Both the position numbers and the translations under genes were made by a program. From Xenophilus sp. E41 (GTDB lineage: Bacteria; Pseudomonadota; Gammaproteobacteria; Burkholderiales; Burkholderiaceae_C): a DNA stretch of 64,000 bases. Each line of letters begins with the position of its first letter. Within the stretch, counting starts at the first letter, position 1. Where the stretch lies: contig NZ_QPIB01000008.1 in the NCBI RefSeq assembly GCF_003671765.1, forward strand, positions 1-64,000, in the 5' to 3' direction. The notes below the pieces were generated by a model. That model did no database searches and was not told the origin of the DNA. It worked only from the letters and a program-made list of their open reading frames with translations. Below are positions 17,805 through 25,488 of this stretch, one piece after another.

Positions 17805-17861
17805 GCCTAACGCCGCGATTCCGCGGGCGCCGAAGGCGTCCGCTGGAATGACCAGTTATCT
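17805..17861 (-). other. Integron attC-like recombination site (59-base element remnant)
   Basis: On the minus strand the right core site is a perfect GTTAGGC (17811-17805). The other end is a degenerate core, agataac. Between them attcc-a-gcggacgcc pairs with ggcgcccgc-ggaat around a 3-nt loop, with one mismatch and one bulged base, as in the extrahelical bases of attC. Total length is 57 bp. The preceding small ORF (minus strand) ends 18 bp before it and a VOC gene starts 49 bp after it, which is cassette geometry. No intI gene or second attC is visible in the window. Confidence 0.55.
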
Positions 17862-17879
17862 CGCGATACCACCCTCCGC

Positions 17880-18026
17880 TCACTTGTTCTTCAACTTCCC
17901 CTTCGGCATCACCGTCGTCACCGGCGGCGTGGGCCGGTCTGACGTGGTGGAGGGGTTGGGCGGGGGGCTGGTGTCCTTCTTGGGCTTCTTCACCATCTTG
18001 TTGCTTCGCTGATCGCCTTTGGCCAC
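17880..18026 (-). CDS. Small basic Lys/Pro-rich protein, 48 residues
   Basis: The ORF reads from GTG 18026 (MAKGDQRSNKMVKKPKKD) to a Lys-rich end (MPKGKLKNK), with a central Pro/Thr/Ser linker. A GGAG ribosome-binding site precedes the GTG by 10 nt. Short proteins beginning AKGxQRSNKxxKKPKK are common and uncharacterised in Burkholderiales, which supports it as real. No function is known. Its stop is 18 bp before the attC-like site, so it could be a cassette gene. A longer in-frame reading from ATG 18077 is less likely. Confidence 0.65.
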   Translation of the reverse strand: MAKGDQRSNKMVKKPKKDTSPPPNPSTTSDRPTPPVTTVMPKGKLKNK

Positions 18027-18105
18027 GGGGTGCTCCGTTCGTTTCTTGGTAATGGGTGCGGCGAATGTACCGGCCAATGCGCGGTCGCGGCGCGCCGGCG
18101 TGCGT

Positions 18106-18501
18106 TCAGTTGATGATCTCGCCCATGCCCACCCTCACCCGCTCCTTCAGCTGCCGGATGTACTCCTCGTCGAAGAGCTCCCACGCATCGAGTTCGCCCA
18201 CGATGCGCAGCGGCTCGCGGCTGCGGTACGAGCGCGTGGGGTTGCCGGGGAATTTCTTGTCGGTGACGTTGGGGTCGTCCTCGTACGGGCCGGTGGGCTC
18301 GACGATGTAGACGCGGCCACGGCCGTCGCCCTTCGCCATCTCGGCCGCGAGCCCGGCGCCCTTTGGCCAGGCGGTGAAGTAGATGTGGTTCATGACCACG
18401 CGGCCGTCGTAATTCGAGCGGAAGCCGGCGGTGAGCAGGTCGCCCACCTGCAGGTCGGCCCGCGTGCCGTGGAAGAAGGGGCCGGTGTCGGGAACAGCCA
18501 T
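18106..18501 (-). CDS. arr: Rifamycin ADP-ribosyltransferase (Arr)
   Basis: This encodes 131 residues matching the Arr family end to end. It has FFHGTRADLQVGDLLTAGF near the N-terminus, HIYFTAWPKGAGLAAEMA, VYIVEPTGPYEDDPNVTDKKF, GNPTRSYRSREPLRIVG and an acidic C-terminus. Arr transfers ADP-ribose from NAD+ to the C23 hydroxyl of rifampin and inactivates it. The His-Tyr-Asp NAD-binding/catalytic set appears intact. Arr genes occur on mycobacterial chromosomes, many environmental chromosomes and integron cassettes. Here the gene is single and leftward, 79 bp from a small ORF with an attC-like site. Activity is predicted, not shown. Confidence 0.92.
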   Translation of the reverse strand: MAVPDTGPFFHGTRADLQVGDLLTAGFRSNYDGRVVMNHIYFTAWPKGAGLAAEMAKGDGRGRVYIVEPTGPYEDDPNVTDKKFPGNPTRSYRSREPLRIVGELDAWELFDEEYIRQLKERVRVGMGEIIN

Positions 18502-18567
18502 CGTGCGTCGCTCCTGGGCAGGAAAAAGGCGCCGAGCCTACGCGCGTTGGCGTCCAATGCCAAATCG

Positions 18568-18614
18568 GCCTGCAGTGCCCGTCCGCCGGGCGCGGGCAGC
18601 TATCGATTTCGTAG
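18568..18614 (-). repeat. GCTAT/ATAGC dispersed repeat, copy a
   Basis: On the minus strand it reads ctacgaaatcgatagctgcc, then cgcgcccggcggacgggcactgcaggcc. It has an A/T-rich inverted arm followed by a GC hairpin (gcgcccg/cgggcac) and a caggcc end. It lies just downstream of the DUF1501 gene stop, in the gap to arr, and can act as an RNA hairpin there. Copies c and d share its core almost base for base. Confidence 0.75.
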
Positions 18615-18616
18615 CG

Positions 18617-19837
18617 TCAGGCGCGCAGGAGGCGCGGCAGCGGCCGCGCCGCCGCCCCGCCCGGCACGCTGCCGCCCTGCGGGAACAGCGTGCGCGCCAC
18701 CTGCCCGGGGTCGATGCCGAAGCACTCGCCGGCCGCGCCGGCGATGAGCGCATCGACACTGGTGGTGGCCCGCAGGTCGCGGTTCTCGTACAGCTGGCCG
18801 GCGCCCAGCCCCGGCCAGTCGGCGATCACGCGGCCGCCCTGCACGGCGCCGCCCATCAGCATGGCGACGGCGCCGGTGCCGTGGTCGGTGCCGCCGGTGC
18901 CGTTGGCGGCGGCGGTGCGGCCGAACTCGGTGGCGACGACCACCACGGTGTCGGCCCACGCCGCGCCCAGGCCGTCGCGCAACGCGGCGACCATGGCGTC
19001 GAGGTTGCGCAGCTGCGCGGCGAGGCGGCCGTTCTGCGCGCTGTGGGTGTCCCAACCGCCGGTCTCGATCATGGCGATGCGCGGGCCGTCGGGGCGCGCG
19101 AGAAAGCCGGCCGCGAGCTTGCCGAGGCCGGCGGCGTCCTGCCGCGGCCTGGCGCCGCCCTCGCCATTCATGCCGCCCATGGCGATGCCGCGGGTTTCCA
19201 TGGCCGAACTCCACAGCGCGTGTAGTTGCGGGTCCTCCTCGTACAGCCGCGACACGCGAAGCAGCAGGTCGTCGGCAGGCTGCGGCAGCGCCGAAGGCGC
19301 GTACGAGGCGACCTCCGCCCGGCCACGCAGCGCCAGCGGCACGGTGGGCGCAAAAGCAATGGCTTCGCGATCGCTGCGCGGCAGCAGGCCGACGAGGCGA
19401 TTGAGCCAGCCGTCCTTGACCTGGTAGGGCGAGGTGCCGCCGGTCTCGAGCACGTTCTGGCCGTCGAAGTGCGAACGGTCGCGGTACGGCGAGGCGGCGG
19501 CGTGCACGAACAGCGCCTCCTTCGCGGCGTAGAGCTTCGCGGACTCGGCCAGCGCCGGGTGCAGCGCGAACATGCCATCGAGCTTCGTGGCGCTCGCCGG
19601 GTCGAGCGCGATGGCGCCGCGCAGCCGCGCGTAGCCGGGCTCGGCGTACGGCACGAGCGTCTCCAGCCCGTCCGCTGCGCCGCGCTGGATGATGAAGACA
19701 AAACGCCGCGAGGTGGCCGCGCCGGCCAGCGCCAGGTGCGGCGCCACGAGCGCGAGGCCCGCGCCGGCCGCGGCCAGGCGCAGGAAATGTCGGCGATCGG
19801 ACAGGGATCGGTTCGAGCGGACGGGCATGGCATTCAT
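18617..19837 (-). CDS. DUF1501 protein, Tat-exported (alkaline phosphatase/sulfatase-like fold)
   Basis: This encodes 406 residues. The N-terminus carries a twin-arginine signal (SDRRHFLRLAAAGAGLAL then an AxA-type site), so export is folded and probably cofactor-bearing. The DUF1501 motifs FIIQRGAADGLETLVPY, IETGGWDTHSAQNG and ATEFGRTAAANG followed by GTDHGTGAVAMLMGG are all present. This family is related to the alkaline phosphatase superfamily, but no reaction has been established. It is the last gene of a five-gene operon. Its ATG overlaps the DUF1800 stop as ATGA, and DUF1800/DUF1501 pairs are widespread. Confidence 0.92.
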   Translation of the reverse strand: MNAMPVRSNRSLSDRRHFLRLAAAGAGLALVAPHLALAGAATSRRFVFIIQRGAADGLETLVPYAEPGYARLRGAIALDPASATKLDGMFALHPALAESAKLYAAKEALFVHAAASPYRDRSHFDGQNVLETGGTSPYQVKDGWLNRLVGLLPRSDREAIAFAPTVPLALRGRAEVASYAPSALPQPADDLLLRVSRLYEEDPQLHALWSSAMETRGIAMGGMNGEGGARPRQDAAGLGKLAAGFLARPDGPRIAMIETGGWDTHSAQNGRLAAQLRNLDAMVAALRDGLGAAWADTVVVVATEFGRTAAANGTGGTDHGTGAVAMLMGGAVQGGRVIADWPGLGAGQLYENRDLRATTSVDALIAGAAGECFGIDPGQVARTLFPQGGSVPGGAAARPLPRLLRA

Positions 19838-21270
19838 CTCCGGAGGAAGTCGGGGGACACGAGCAGCAGCGCCAAACCGGTGCTGGCGCTCTCGGCGCGC
19901 GCGACGGCCGTGCGCGTCGCATCGCCCAGCGCGGCACCGGGCAGCACCGCCGGCGCAATGGCGCGCGGGTCGATGGTGTTGCCGGCCTGGGCCGCGAGAC
20001 GCTGCGCCAGTTCGACCCGGCGCACCAGCGCATCGGGCGCGGCCCAGCTGCCGGCGATGTCGTCGAAGCCTGCCGGCGAGCCGGGTCGCCAGACGGGCTG
20101 GCCCAGTTGGTCGAGCAGTTGCGCCAGCCGCTGGCCCCTGGGCTCGCGGGCGTTGCCCATCGCCGCTTCAGGCGCACGCAGGGCGCGGAGCGACGAGAGC
20201 GTCCAGTCCCACGGCGTCTTGAACTTGCCGCTGCCGGCGCGCCATGCTTCCGGCGATTCGACCAGCGTCCGGTATACCGCTGGCAGGTCTCCGCCGCTGC
20301 GCTGGAAGCTGGACGCGAGCCGATCGACCAGGGCCGGCGGCGGGTCGTCGGCGACGAAGTGGCGCGCCAGCTTGGTCGCCACGTGCCGTGCGGTGGCGGG
20401 CGCGACGGCGATGTCGCGCAGCACGGCCAGGGCCTGCGCTTCGCCGCCCTCCGCATAGGCGCGGCCCAGCACCGTGCGCGTGCCGGGCTCGTGCTGCTGC
20501 GGCCGGAACTGGAAGCCGCCCGCCGCGGCCATGTCCTGCGCCATCGGCGCAGCGCCAGCGTTCGCGTTCGGTGCCGTGAGGCTCCAGCCGGTGAGCGCGC
20601 GGGCGAACTCGGTCACGTCGGCCTGGGTGTAGCCGCTGCGGGCGCCCAGGGTGTGCAGTTCCATGATCTCGCGCGCCAGGTTCTCGTTCAAGCCGCGCGG
20701 GCGCTCGGGGTTGCGCTCGGCCGCCCGGCGCGCGGCCGGGCTGTCGGGCCCGATCGACTGTGCCTGGTCGAGGTAGACCAGCATGGCCGGGTGCCTCACC
20801 GCGGCCAGCAGCATCTGGTCGAAGCGGCCCAGCACGTGCGGGCGGATCGCCTCGGCCTCGTAGGCACCGGCCAGCGCCAGCACCTGCGGCTTCTCGACCG
20901 AGATGGCGAAGTGGTTGGACCAGAAATGCACCAACCGCTCGACGAAGGGCGCGGGCGTGTCGACCGCGCTCGCTACTCGCGCGTGGACGGCCGCGAGGTA
21001 GCCCTCGCGTGCGTCCTTGCGGATCGCCTGCCGCGCGGCCTGGCGGTCGGCCTCGGGCAGGTCGCGCACGGCGCGCTCGCGCTGCTGGTAATCGGCCAGG
21101 ATCGCATCGGTGCCGGACTGCTGCATCCACGCGGCAGGCCGCGGCGCGAAGCGGCCGAACTGGTCGAGCAGCCAGCGCCGCGGGTCGGCGGGCGGCCCGT
21201 CGTCGGGCCGTGCGCCCAGGCCGAAGCGGTTGAGGGCGATGGCCGGGGCCAGGGCGTCGGGGGTGTTCAT
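19834..21270 (-). CDS. DUF1800 domain protein
   Basis: This encodes 478 residues starting MNTPDALAPAIALNRFGLGARP, the usual DUF1800 opening. Other family marks are FVERLVHFWSNHFAISVEK, ARRAAERNPERPRGLNENLAREIMELHTLG, VTEFARALTGWSL and the C-terminal ALLLVSPDFLRR. No clear signal peptide is visible, unlike many homologues. The function is unknown; it always travels with DUF1501 proteins. ATGA overlaps occur at both ends (with the sensor gene upstream and DUF1501 downstream), which implies strict co-translation. The +strand reading of 980 codons over this region is a shadow. Confidence 0.92.
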   Translation of the reverse strand: MNTPDALAPAIALNRFGLGARPDDGPPADPRRWLLDQFGRFAPRPAAWMQQSGTDAILADYQQRERAVRDLPEADRQAARQAIRKDAREGYLAAVHARVASAVDTPAPFVERLVHFWSNHFAISVEKPQVLALAGAYEAEAIRPHVLGRFDQMLLAAVRHPAMLVYLDQAQSIGPDSPAARRAAERNPERPRGLNENLAREIMELHTLGARSGYTQADVTEFARALTGWSLTAPNANAGAAPMAQDMAAAGGFQFRPQQHEPGTRTVLGRAYAEGGEAQALAVLRDIAVAPATARHVATKLARHFVADDPPPALVDRLASSFQRSGGDLPAVYRTLVESPEAWRAGSGKFKTPWDWTLSSLRALRAPEAAMGNAREPRGQRLAQLLDQLGQPVWRPGSPAGFDDIAGSWAAPDALVRRVELAQRLAAQAGNTIDPRAIAPAVLPGAALGDATRTAVARAESASTGLALLLVSPDFLRR

Positions 21271-21821
21271 GGCGTTGTCCTTACGGCCGGGGCAGCCGGA
21301 GTCGCGGGGTTGGCGGGCGGCACGCGAAAGCTGCCCTGGGCCGACGCCAGGGCCTGCGCGAAGGTGGCGCGCTCGGCCGGCGTGAGGCTGGCACCGAAGT
21401 CGGCCACCGCGCGTTCGGTGCGTTCGCGCACGCCGAGGTCGGCGGCACGCGTGAGCGACAGGGTCGCGTCGAAGGCCCCGCGGTCGAAGACGGGGGCAGC
21501 CATCAGCTGCGCCAGCTCGCGCCGCCCTTCCCGCCCCTGGCGAACCAGCTCGGCCACGTCGCGCCGGGCATCGCGCAGCGCGGCGCGAAACGCCTGGCGC
21601 CGCTCGGGCGAGAGCCCATCGGCGGCAAAGCGCAAGCCACGCGGGGCCGCCGGTGCCGCGCCCTCCGCCGCCTTGGCCTGGACGGGCGGCGCGTCGTGCG
21701 CGCGCACGGCCCACCAGCGCCAGGCGCCGCCGGCGATGGCGGCAAGCAGGAACAGATTGAGCACCAGCGACAGCATCAGCAGCCAGCGCCTCAAGGTGGT
21801 GTGGTGGGCTTGGTCGTTCAT
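21267..21821 (-). CDS. Periplasmic heavy-metal sensor-like protein (Metal_resist/CnrX-CpxP type)
   Basis: This encodes 184 residues. One N-terminal membrane anchor lies at about residues 12-35 (LRRWLLMLSLVLNLFLLAAI). A periplasmic helical hairpin rich in Arg, Ala and Glu follows, with LSPERRQAFRAALRDARRDVAELV and LTPAERATFAQALAS. This is the Metal_resist layout of CnrX-like sensors, but I see no obvious His/Met metal cluster, so metal binding is not assured. In CnrYXH-type systems such a protein feeds the anti-sigma factor. Here it lies directly after the sigma/anti-sigma pair, with ATGA overlaps on both sides. Confidence 0.8.
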   Translation of the reverse strand: MNDQAHHTTLRRWLLMLSLVLNLFLLAAIAGGAWRWWAVRAHDAPPVQAKAAEGAAPAAPRGLRFAADGLSPERRQAFRAALRDARRDVAELVRQGREGRRELAQLMAAPVFDRGAFDATLSLTRAADLGVRERTERAVADFGASLTPAERATFAQALASAQGSFRVPPANPATPAAPAVRTTP

Positions 21822-22279
21822 TCGTCGATTCCTTCCGCGGGCGCGCCCGCCGGGTCGAAGGCCGTGCGTGCCCAGCCGGACTCGGTCGCGGCGGCATGCA
21901 TCGGGCCGACGGCGTCGAGCGCGGCCGACACCAGCAGCACACCGGCCAGCGCGCCCGCCGCAACACCGGCGAGGCCCAGGCCGGCCGCGCCGGCGCCGGA
22001 CCAGCCGGTCGACGGCCACCACGTCGTCCGGGGCCGGCGCCCCGGGGCGCGGGCGGGACGGGGCGCGCCGGCCTCGACGGCAGCGACCAGCGCTGCGCTG
22101 GGCGCCGGCACCGTATGCGCATCGAGCACATGGTCGAGCGCCGCCTCGCGATCGAGCACGGCCTGCAGCATCGGGGTGCGCCGCAGCAGTTGCTCGGCGG
22201 CATCGCGCTCCTCCGCAGGCCAGCGTGCGATGCGGCTGCCCCAGGCCTGGGCCAGGTCGGCGAAGCGTTCAGGCGTCAT
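21818..22279 (-). CDS. Membrane anti-sigma factor-like protein
   Basis: This encodes 153 residues. The N-terminal helical part (MTPERFADLAQAWGSRIARWP) begins with the ATG that overlaps the sigma factor stop by ATGA. One membrane helix lies at about 97-122 (Gly/Ala/Leu-rich), followed by a short periplasmic tail. No zinc-binding HxxxCxxC motif is seen, so it is not a ZAS anti-sigma. The assignment rests on position after an ECF sigma gene and on topology. Confidence 0.72.
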   Translation of the reverse strand: MTPERFADLAQAWGSRIARWPAEERDAAEQLLRRTPMLQAVLDREAALDHVLDAHTVPAPSAALVAAVEAGAPRPARAPGRRPRTTWWPSTGWSGAGAAGLGLAGVAAGALAGVLLVSAALDAVGPMHAAATESGWARTAFDPAGAPAEGIDE

Positions 22280-22881
22280 GGCGCGCCTCCGTTGGCCAGC
22301 TGCGCGCGCAGGCCGCGGCGTGCGCGGGCCAACAGGCTCTCGAGTGCGTCGACCGACACGCCCATGACGGCCGCCGCATCGGCCTGCGAGAGCTCCTGGT
22401 AGTGGAAGAGCACCAGCGCCTCGCGCTGGCGGGGTGGCAGTGCGACCAGCGCCGCGGCCACGCGCTGCGACATGCGCCGGTCGGCGTAGTGCTGCTCGGG
22501 CGTGGCCGCGGGGTCGGCCGCTTCGGGCAGTTCGTCGGTCGCCTGCTCGTGGCGCCGGCGCGGCGAGCGCAGCCGGTCGTTGCAGAGGTTGAGCACCACG
22601 CGGTGCAGCCAGGTGTCGAAACGGGCCTCGCCGCGGCGCCAGCTCGGCGCCTGCTTCCAGGCGCGCAGGAAGCTTTCCTGCGCCACTTCCTCGGCCTCGG
22701 CGCGCTGGCCGAGCAGGCGTTGCGCCAGCGCCAGCACGCGCGGCAGCTTGCGCGCCACCAGCTCGCGGGCGGCCTGCGGCTCGCCCCGACCGAGGCGGGA
22801 CAGCAATTCGTCGTCGGGATCATCGGATTCGGCCAATGGACACCAGCGGGAGGACGGGCCGGCGCAGCGGCACCGGGGCAT
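22276..22881 (-). CDS. ECF-family RNA polymerase sigma factor
   Basis: This encodes 201 residues if started at ATG 22881. A TTG at 22836 (LAESDDPDDELL) gives a more family-like N-terminus of 186 residues, so the start is uncertain. Region 2 reads LAQRLLGQRAEAEEVAQESFLRAWKQ with RFDTWLHRVVLNLCNDRLR. Region 4 reads LPPRQREALVLFHYQELSQADAAAVMGVSVDALESLLARARRGLR. It directs transcription of its own operon by inference. Downstream come the anti-sigma, sensor, DUF1800 and DUF1501 genes, all overlapping by 4 bp. An inserted repeat (copy b) lies 80 bp upstream, where the promoter should be. Confidence 0.92.
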   Translation of the reverse strand: MPRCRCAGPSSRWCPLAESDDPDDELLSRLGRGEPQAARELVARKLPRVLALAQRLLGQRAEAEEVAQESFLRAWKQAPSWRRGEARFDTWLHRVVLNLCNDRLRSPRRRHEQATDELPEAADPAATPEQHYADRRMSQRVAAALVALPPRQREALVLFHYQELSQADAAAVMGVSVDALESLLARARRGLRAQLANGGAP

Positions 22882-22960
22882 GCAGCTTCAACGCGCGGCG
22901 GGCGGCAATCGGTCGCCCCGTACTCAAAAACGCGGCGAGAAGCATCTTCGGAGACAAAAG

Positions 22961-23009
22961 GGCCTGGAGCGCCCGCCACGTCTGCGCTGGCCGCTATGGA
23001 CTCGATAGC
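22961..23009 (-). repeat. GCTAT/ATAGC dispersed repeat, copy b
   Basis: On the minus strand it reads gctatcgagtccatagcggc, then cagcgcagacgtggcgggcgctccaggcc. It has the same architecture as the other copies: A/T-centred inverted arm, GC hairpin, and a caggcc end. It fills the gap between the sigma factor gene and a small lipoprotein gene. Confidence 0.7.
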
Positions 23010-23021
23010 AGCCTGCCCCGC

Positions 23022-23258
23022 TCAGCGCCAGCCGCGGTGCCAGCCGTAAACGGGATGGTGCCAACCCCAGCCGTAGTGCGCGTGGTAGGCCCACACGAAG
23101 CCGACGCCAGGCGCCGGGTACGTCGGGGCGATGTAGGCGACGCCCGGGGGCGCCACGTACGCGGGCGCTACCGGCGCGACCACGCAGCCGCCGAGGGCCA
23201 GGGTGCACAGCGCGACAGCCAGCGCGGCCGGGCGAATCGATCGGGGAAACGGGAACAT
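23022..23258 (-). CDS. Small Tyr/Trp/His-rich lipoprotein, 78 residues
   Basis: The N-terminus is a lipoprotein signal with lipobox LALGGC (Cys about residue 25). The mature part is very rich in Pro, Ala, Tyr, Trp and His (YAHHYGWGWHH-like text near the C-terminus: WAYHAHYGWGWHHPVYGWH). Short outer-membrane lipoproteins with such repeats are common in Burkholderiales and have no established role. It is a single gene between the sigma operon and an acetyltransferase. Codon use is ordinary for the genome. Confidence 0.75.
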   Translation of the reverse strand: MFPFPRSIRPAALAVALCTLALGGCVVAPVAPAYVAPPGVAYIAPTYPAPGVGFVWAYHAHYGWGWHHPVYGWHRGWR

Positions 23259-23394
23259 GGGCAGGCTCCTTCGGCCCGAACGCGGGCCATGCCTGCTTCA
23301 ACGCGAGCGGCGGGCGAATCCGTCGCGGGTTGAACGAATCGTTGCACACGTGGTGTGCACATGCGGCCCAACGCCTTCCCGGATGCCGCATCCC

Positions 23395-23934
23395 CTACGC
23401 TTCGGGCCCCGACGGGCGCGGCGCCTGCAGGTCGCAGGCCATGTGCAGCTTGTCGAGGAAGCCGTCGCCGTGTGCCACCGCCATGGGCTCGATGCCGAAG
23501 ACACGGAAGCCCGCTGCTTCGTACAGCCGCTGCGCGGCGGCGTTGCCCTGCGTGACCGTGAGCTGCACCGTGCGCAACCCTGCCCGTGCGCGCGCGGCCG
23601 CCAGCAGCGCATCCACCAGCGCGCGCCCGAGGCCGGTGCCGCGCGCCGCGGGCGCGACCACCATGCCGAACAGCGTTGCCTTGTGGCGCCAGCGCTCGCG
23701 CGTCTCGAAGAGCAGACCGGCCGCACCGACCAGCGCGCCATTTGCGTCGAAGGCGCCGACGGTCAGGCTGCCGGGCGCATCGCCCTCGGGCAGGCGCGCC
23801 TCCCACCAGGCCAGCGGCAGTGGCTCGCGCTCGGCCACCGTGGAGGTGAAGGCTTCGGGATGGCGCGCATAGGCGTCGAGCATCAGGGCTCTGTACGCCG
23901 GTGCATCGGCGGGCGCGAGGCGACGCACGTGCAC
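23395..23934 (-). CDS. GNAT-family N-acetyltransferase
   Basis: This encodes 179 residues from a GTG at 23934 (MHVRRLAPADAPAYRALM), with GAGG 9 nt before it. The acetyl-CoA motif A is clear: LFGMVVAPAARGTGLGRALVDALLAAAR, with motif B VTQGNAAAQRLYEAAGFRVFG. The substrate is unknown. It begins 11 bp after the exonuclease I stop on the same strand, so it is probably co-transcribed. Long readings that fuse it to upstream frames are shadows. Confidence 0.85.
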   Translation of the reverse strand: MHVRRLAPADAPAYRALMLDAYARHPEAFTSTVAEREPLPLAWWEARLPEGDAPGSLTVGAFDANGALVGAAGLLFETRERWRHKATLFGMVVAPAARGTGLGRALVDALLAAARARAGLRTVQLTVTQGNAAAQRLYEAAGFRVFGIEPMAVAHGDGFLDKLHMACDLQAPRPSGPEA

Positions 23935-23945
23935 GGCGATGTACC

Positions 23946-25406
23946 TCAGCTTTCGGGCGCCACCATCTCGGCGTACTCGTAGAGCGCGCCGAGGATGTCT
24001 TCGGCCCGCGCGTCGGCGGTCTCGGACAGGGTGTCGATCTCGGCGAAGTACCGGTCGACGTTGAAGGCGCCGCCCTCCCCGTCGATGAGCTTGGCCACGC
24101 GGTGCTCGAGCCAGCGCGCCTGCTCGTCCTCGTTCAGCGTCTCGGGGAAGTTGCGCGCGCGGTAGCGGAACAGCAGCTCCTCCAGGCGCGGATCGTCGAA
24201 GGACGCGCGCTGGGCCGCCAGCCGCTCGCCCGACAGCGCGCGCAGCTCGTTGAGCCGGCGCCGGTCGTTGTTGCCGACGAAGCCGCCATAGAGGTCTTCG
24301 TCCACGTCGGCGGGGCCCTGCGGCTCGCGTGCGTAGACCTCGCCCCAGATGGCGCTCATGTCGGGCAGGCCGGCAGCGATCTCGGCATGGCGCATCGCCT
24401 GCGGCAGGTCGACCGCCCAGCGCGTGGCCATGGCGTCGCTCAGCGTGCGCAGACTCGCGACCACCATGGGCGACTTGTTGAGGTGGATGCCCTTCACGGG
24501 CAGGCGCTGCACGCCCTCGGGCAGATCGGCGCTGCGCGTGAAAAGGCGCTGGCGCAGCGTGGGGATGTCGAGCGTGGCCAGTTCGCTCGGGTCGTGGGCC
24601 AGGTCCCAGGCCAGCAGCTCGTTCTTGTTGGTGGGATGGCTCGCCAGCGGCCACATCACGGCCAGGCAGCCGCGCTCGGGCGGGAACATGCCCGACACGT
24701 GCAGGAAGGGCTTGGCGGTCTGACGGGTGGCGGGCAGGCCCAGCTCCTGCGCGACGCGGTCCTTGCGGTGCAGCGCGAGCGCGAACTCGAAGAGCTTGGG
24801 CTGCCTGTCGCGGATGAGGCGGGCCAGGGCGATGGTGGCGCGCACGTCCGACAGCGCGTCGTGCGCCGCCTCGTGTGCGAGCCCGTTGGCCTTCGTCAGA
24901 TCCTCGAGCCGGAAGCTCGGCTTGCCGGCCCGCTCGCCCTCCTGGTGCGTGGGCCACACGATGCCCTCGGGGCGCAGCGCGTAGGTCAGGCGCACGACGT
25001 CGAGCAGGTCCCAGCGGCCGCAGTCGTTCTGCCATTCGCGCGCATAGGGGTCGATGAGATTGCGCCAGAACAGGAAGCGCGTGACCTCGTCGTCGAAGCG
25101 GATGGTGTTGTAGCCCACGCCGATGGTGCCGGGCTGCGAGAAGGCGCGCTCGATCTGCGCGGCGAACTCGCGCTCGGGGAGGCCGCGCTCCAGGCACAGC
25201 TGCGGTGTGATGCCGGTGATGAGGCACGAGGTCGGGCTGGGCAGGAAGTCGGGCGCCGGACGGCAGTAGATCATCAGCGGCTCGCCGATCTCGTTGAGCT
25301 GCGCATCGGTGCGGATGGCGGCGAACTGCGAGGGCCGGTCGCGTCGCGGGTTCGCGCCGAAGGTTTCGTAGTCGTGCCAGAGAAAAGTGCGAGGGGTGTC
25401 GGCCAT
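23946..25406 (-). CDS. sbcB: Exonuclease I, 3'-5' single-strand DNA exonuclease
   Basis: This encodes 486 residues (E. coli 475). It starts MADTPRTFLWHDYETFGANP, where Asp and Glu of DYETFG are the first DEDDh metal ligands. IGVGYNTIRFDDEVTRF supplies the next Asp, and HEAAHDALSDVRATIAL carries the last His and Asp. The C-terminal exonuclease I domains contain FRYRARNFPETLNEDEQARW. It degrades ssDNA in recombination and mismatch repair. The ATG at 25406 is chosen over upstream starts because the family N-terminus begins there. Confidence 0.96.
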   Translation of the reverse strand: MADTPRTFLWHDYETFGANPRRDRPSQFAAIRTDAQLNEIGEPLMIYCRPAPDFLPSPTSCLITGITPQLCLERGLPEREFAAQIERAFSQPGTIGVGYNTIRFDDEVTRFLFWRNLIDPYAREWQNDCGRWDLLDVVRLTYALRPEGIVWPTHQEGERAGKPSFRLEDLTKANGLAHEAAHDALSDVRATIALARLIRDRQPKLFEFALALHRKDRVAQELGLPATRQTAKPFLHVSGMFPPERGCLAVMWPLASHPTNKNELLAWDLAHDPSELATLDIPTLRQRLFTRSADLPEGVQRLPVKGIHLNKSPMVVASLRTLSDAMATRWAVDLPQAMRHAEIAAGLPDMSAIWGEVYAREPQGPADVDEDLYGGFVGNNDRRRLNELRALSGERLAAQRASFDDPRLEELLFRYRARNFPETLNEDEQARWLEHRVAKLIDGEGGAFNVDRYFAEIDTLSETADARAEDILGALYEYAEMVAPES

Positions 25407-25488
25407 GGGTGTGCAGTGGCGGGCGGCGGTGCCCGTGATCGGCCTGTATTCTCGGCCACCCCTCCACCCTCCCCCGCAAGGACGTTCC

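Noticed and set aside
20107-23049. Rightward open frame of 980 codons over the DUF1800-sigma operon
   Set aside because: Opposite-strand shadow of five coupled genes with recognisable families.
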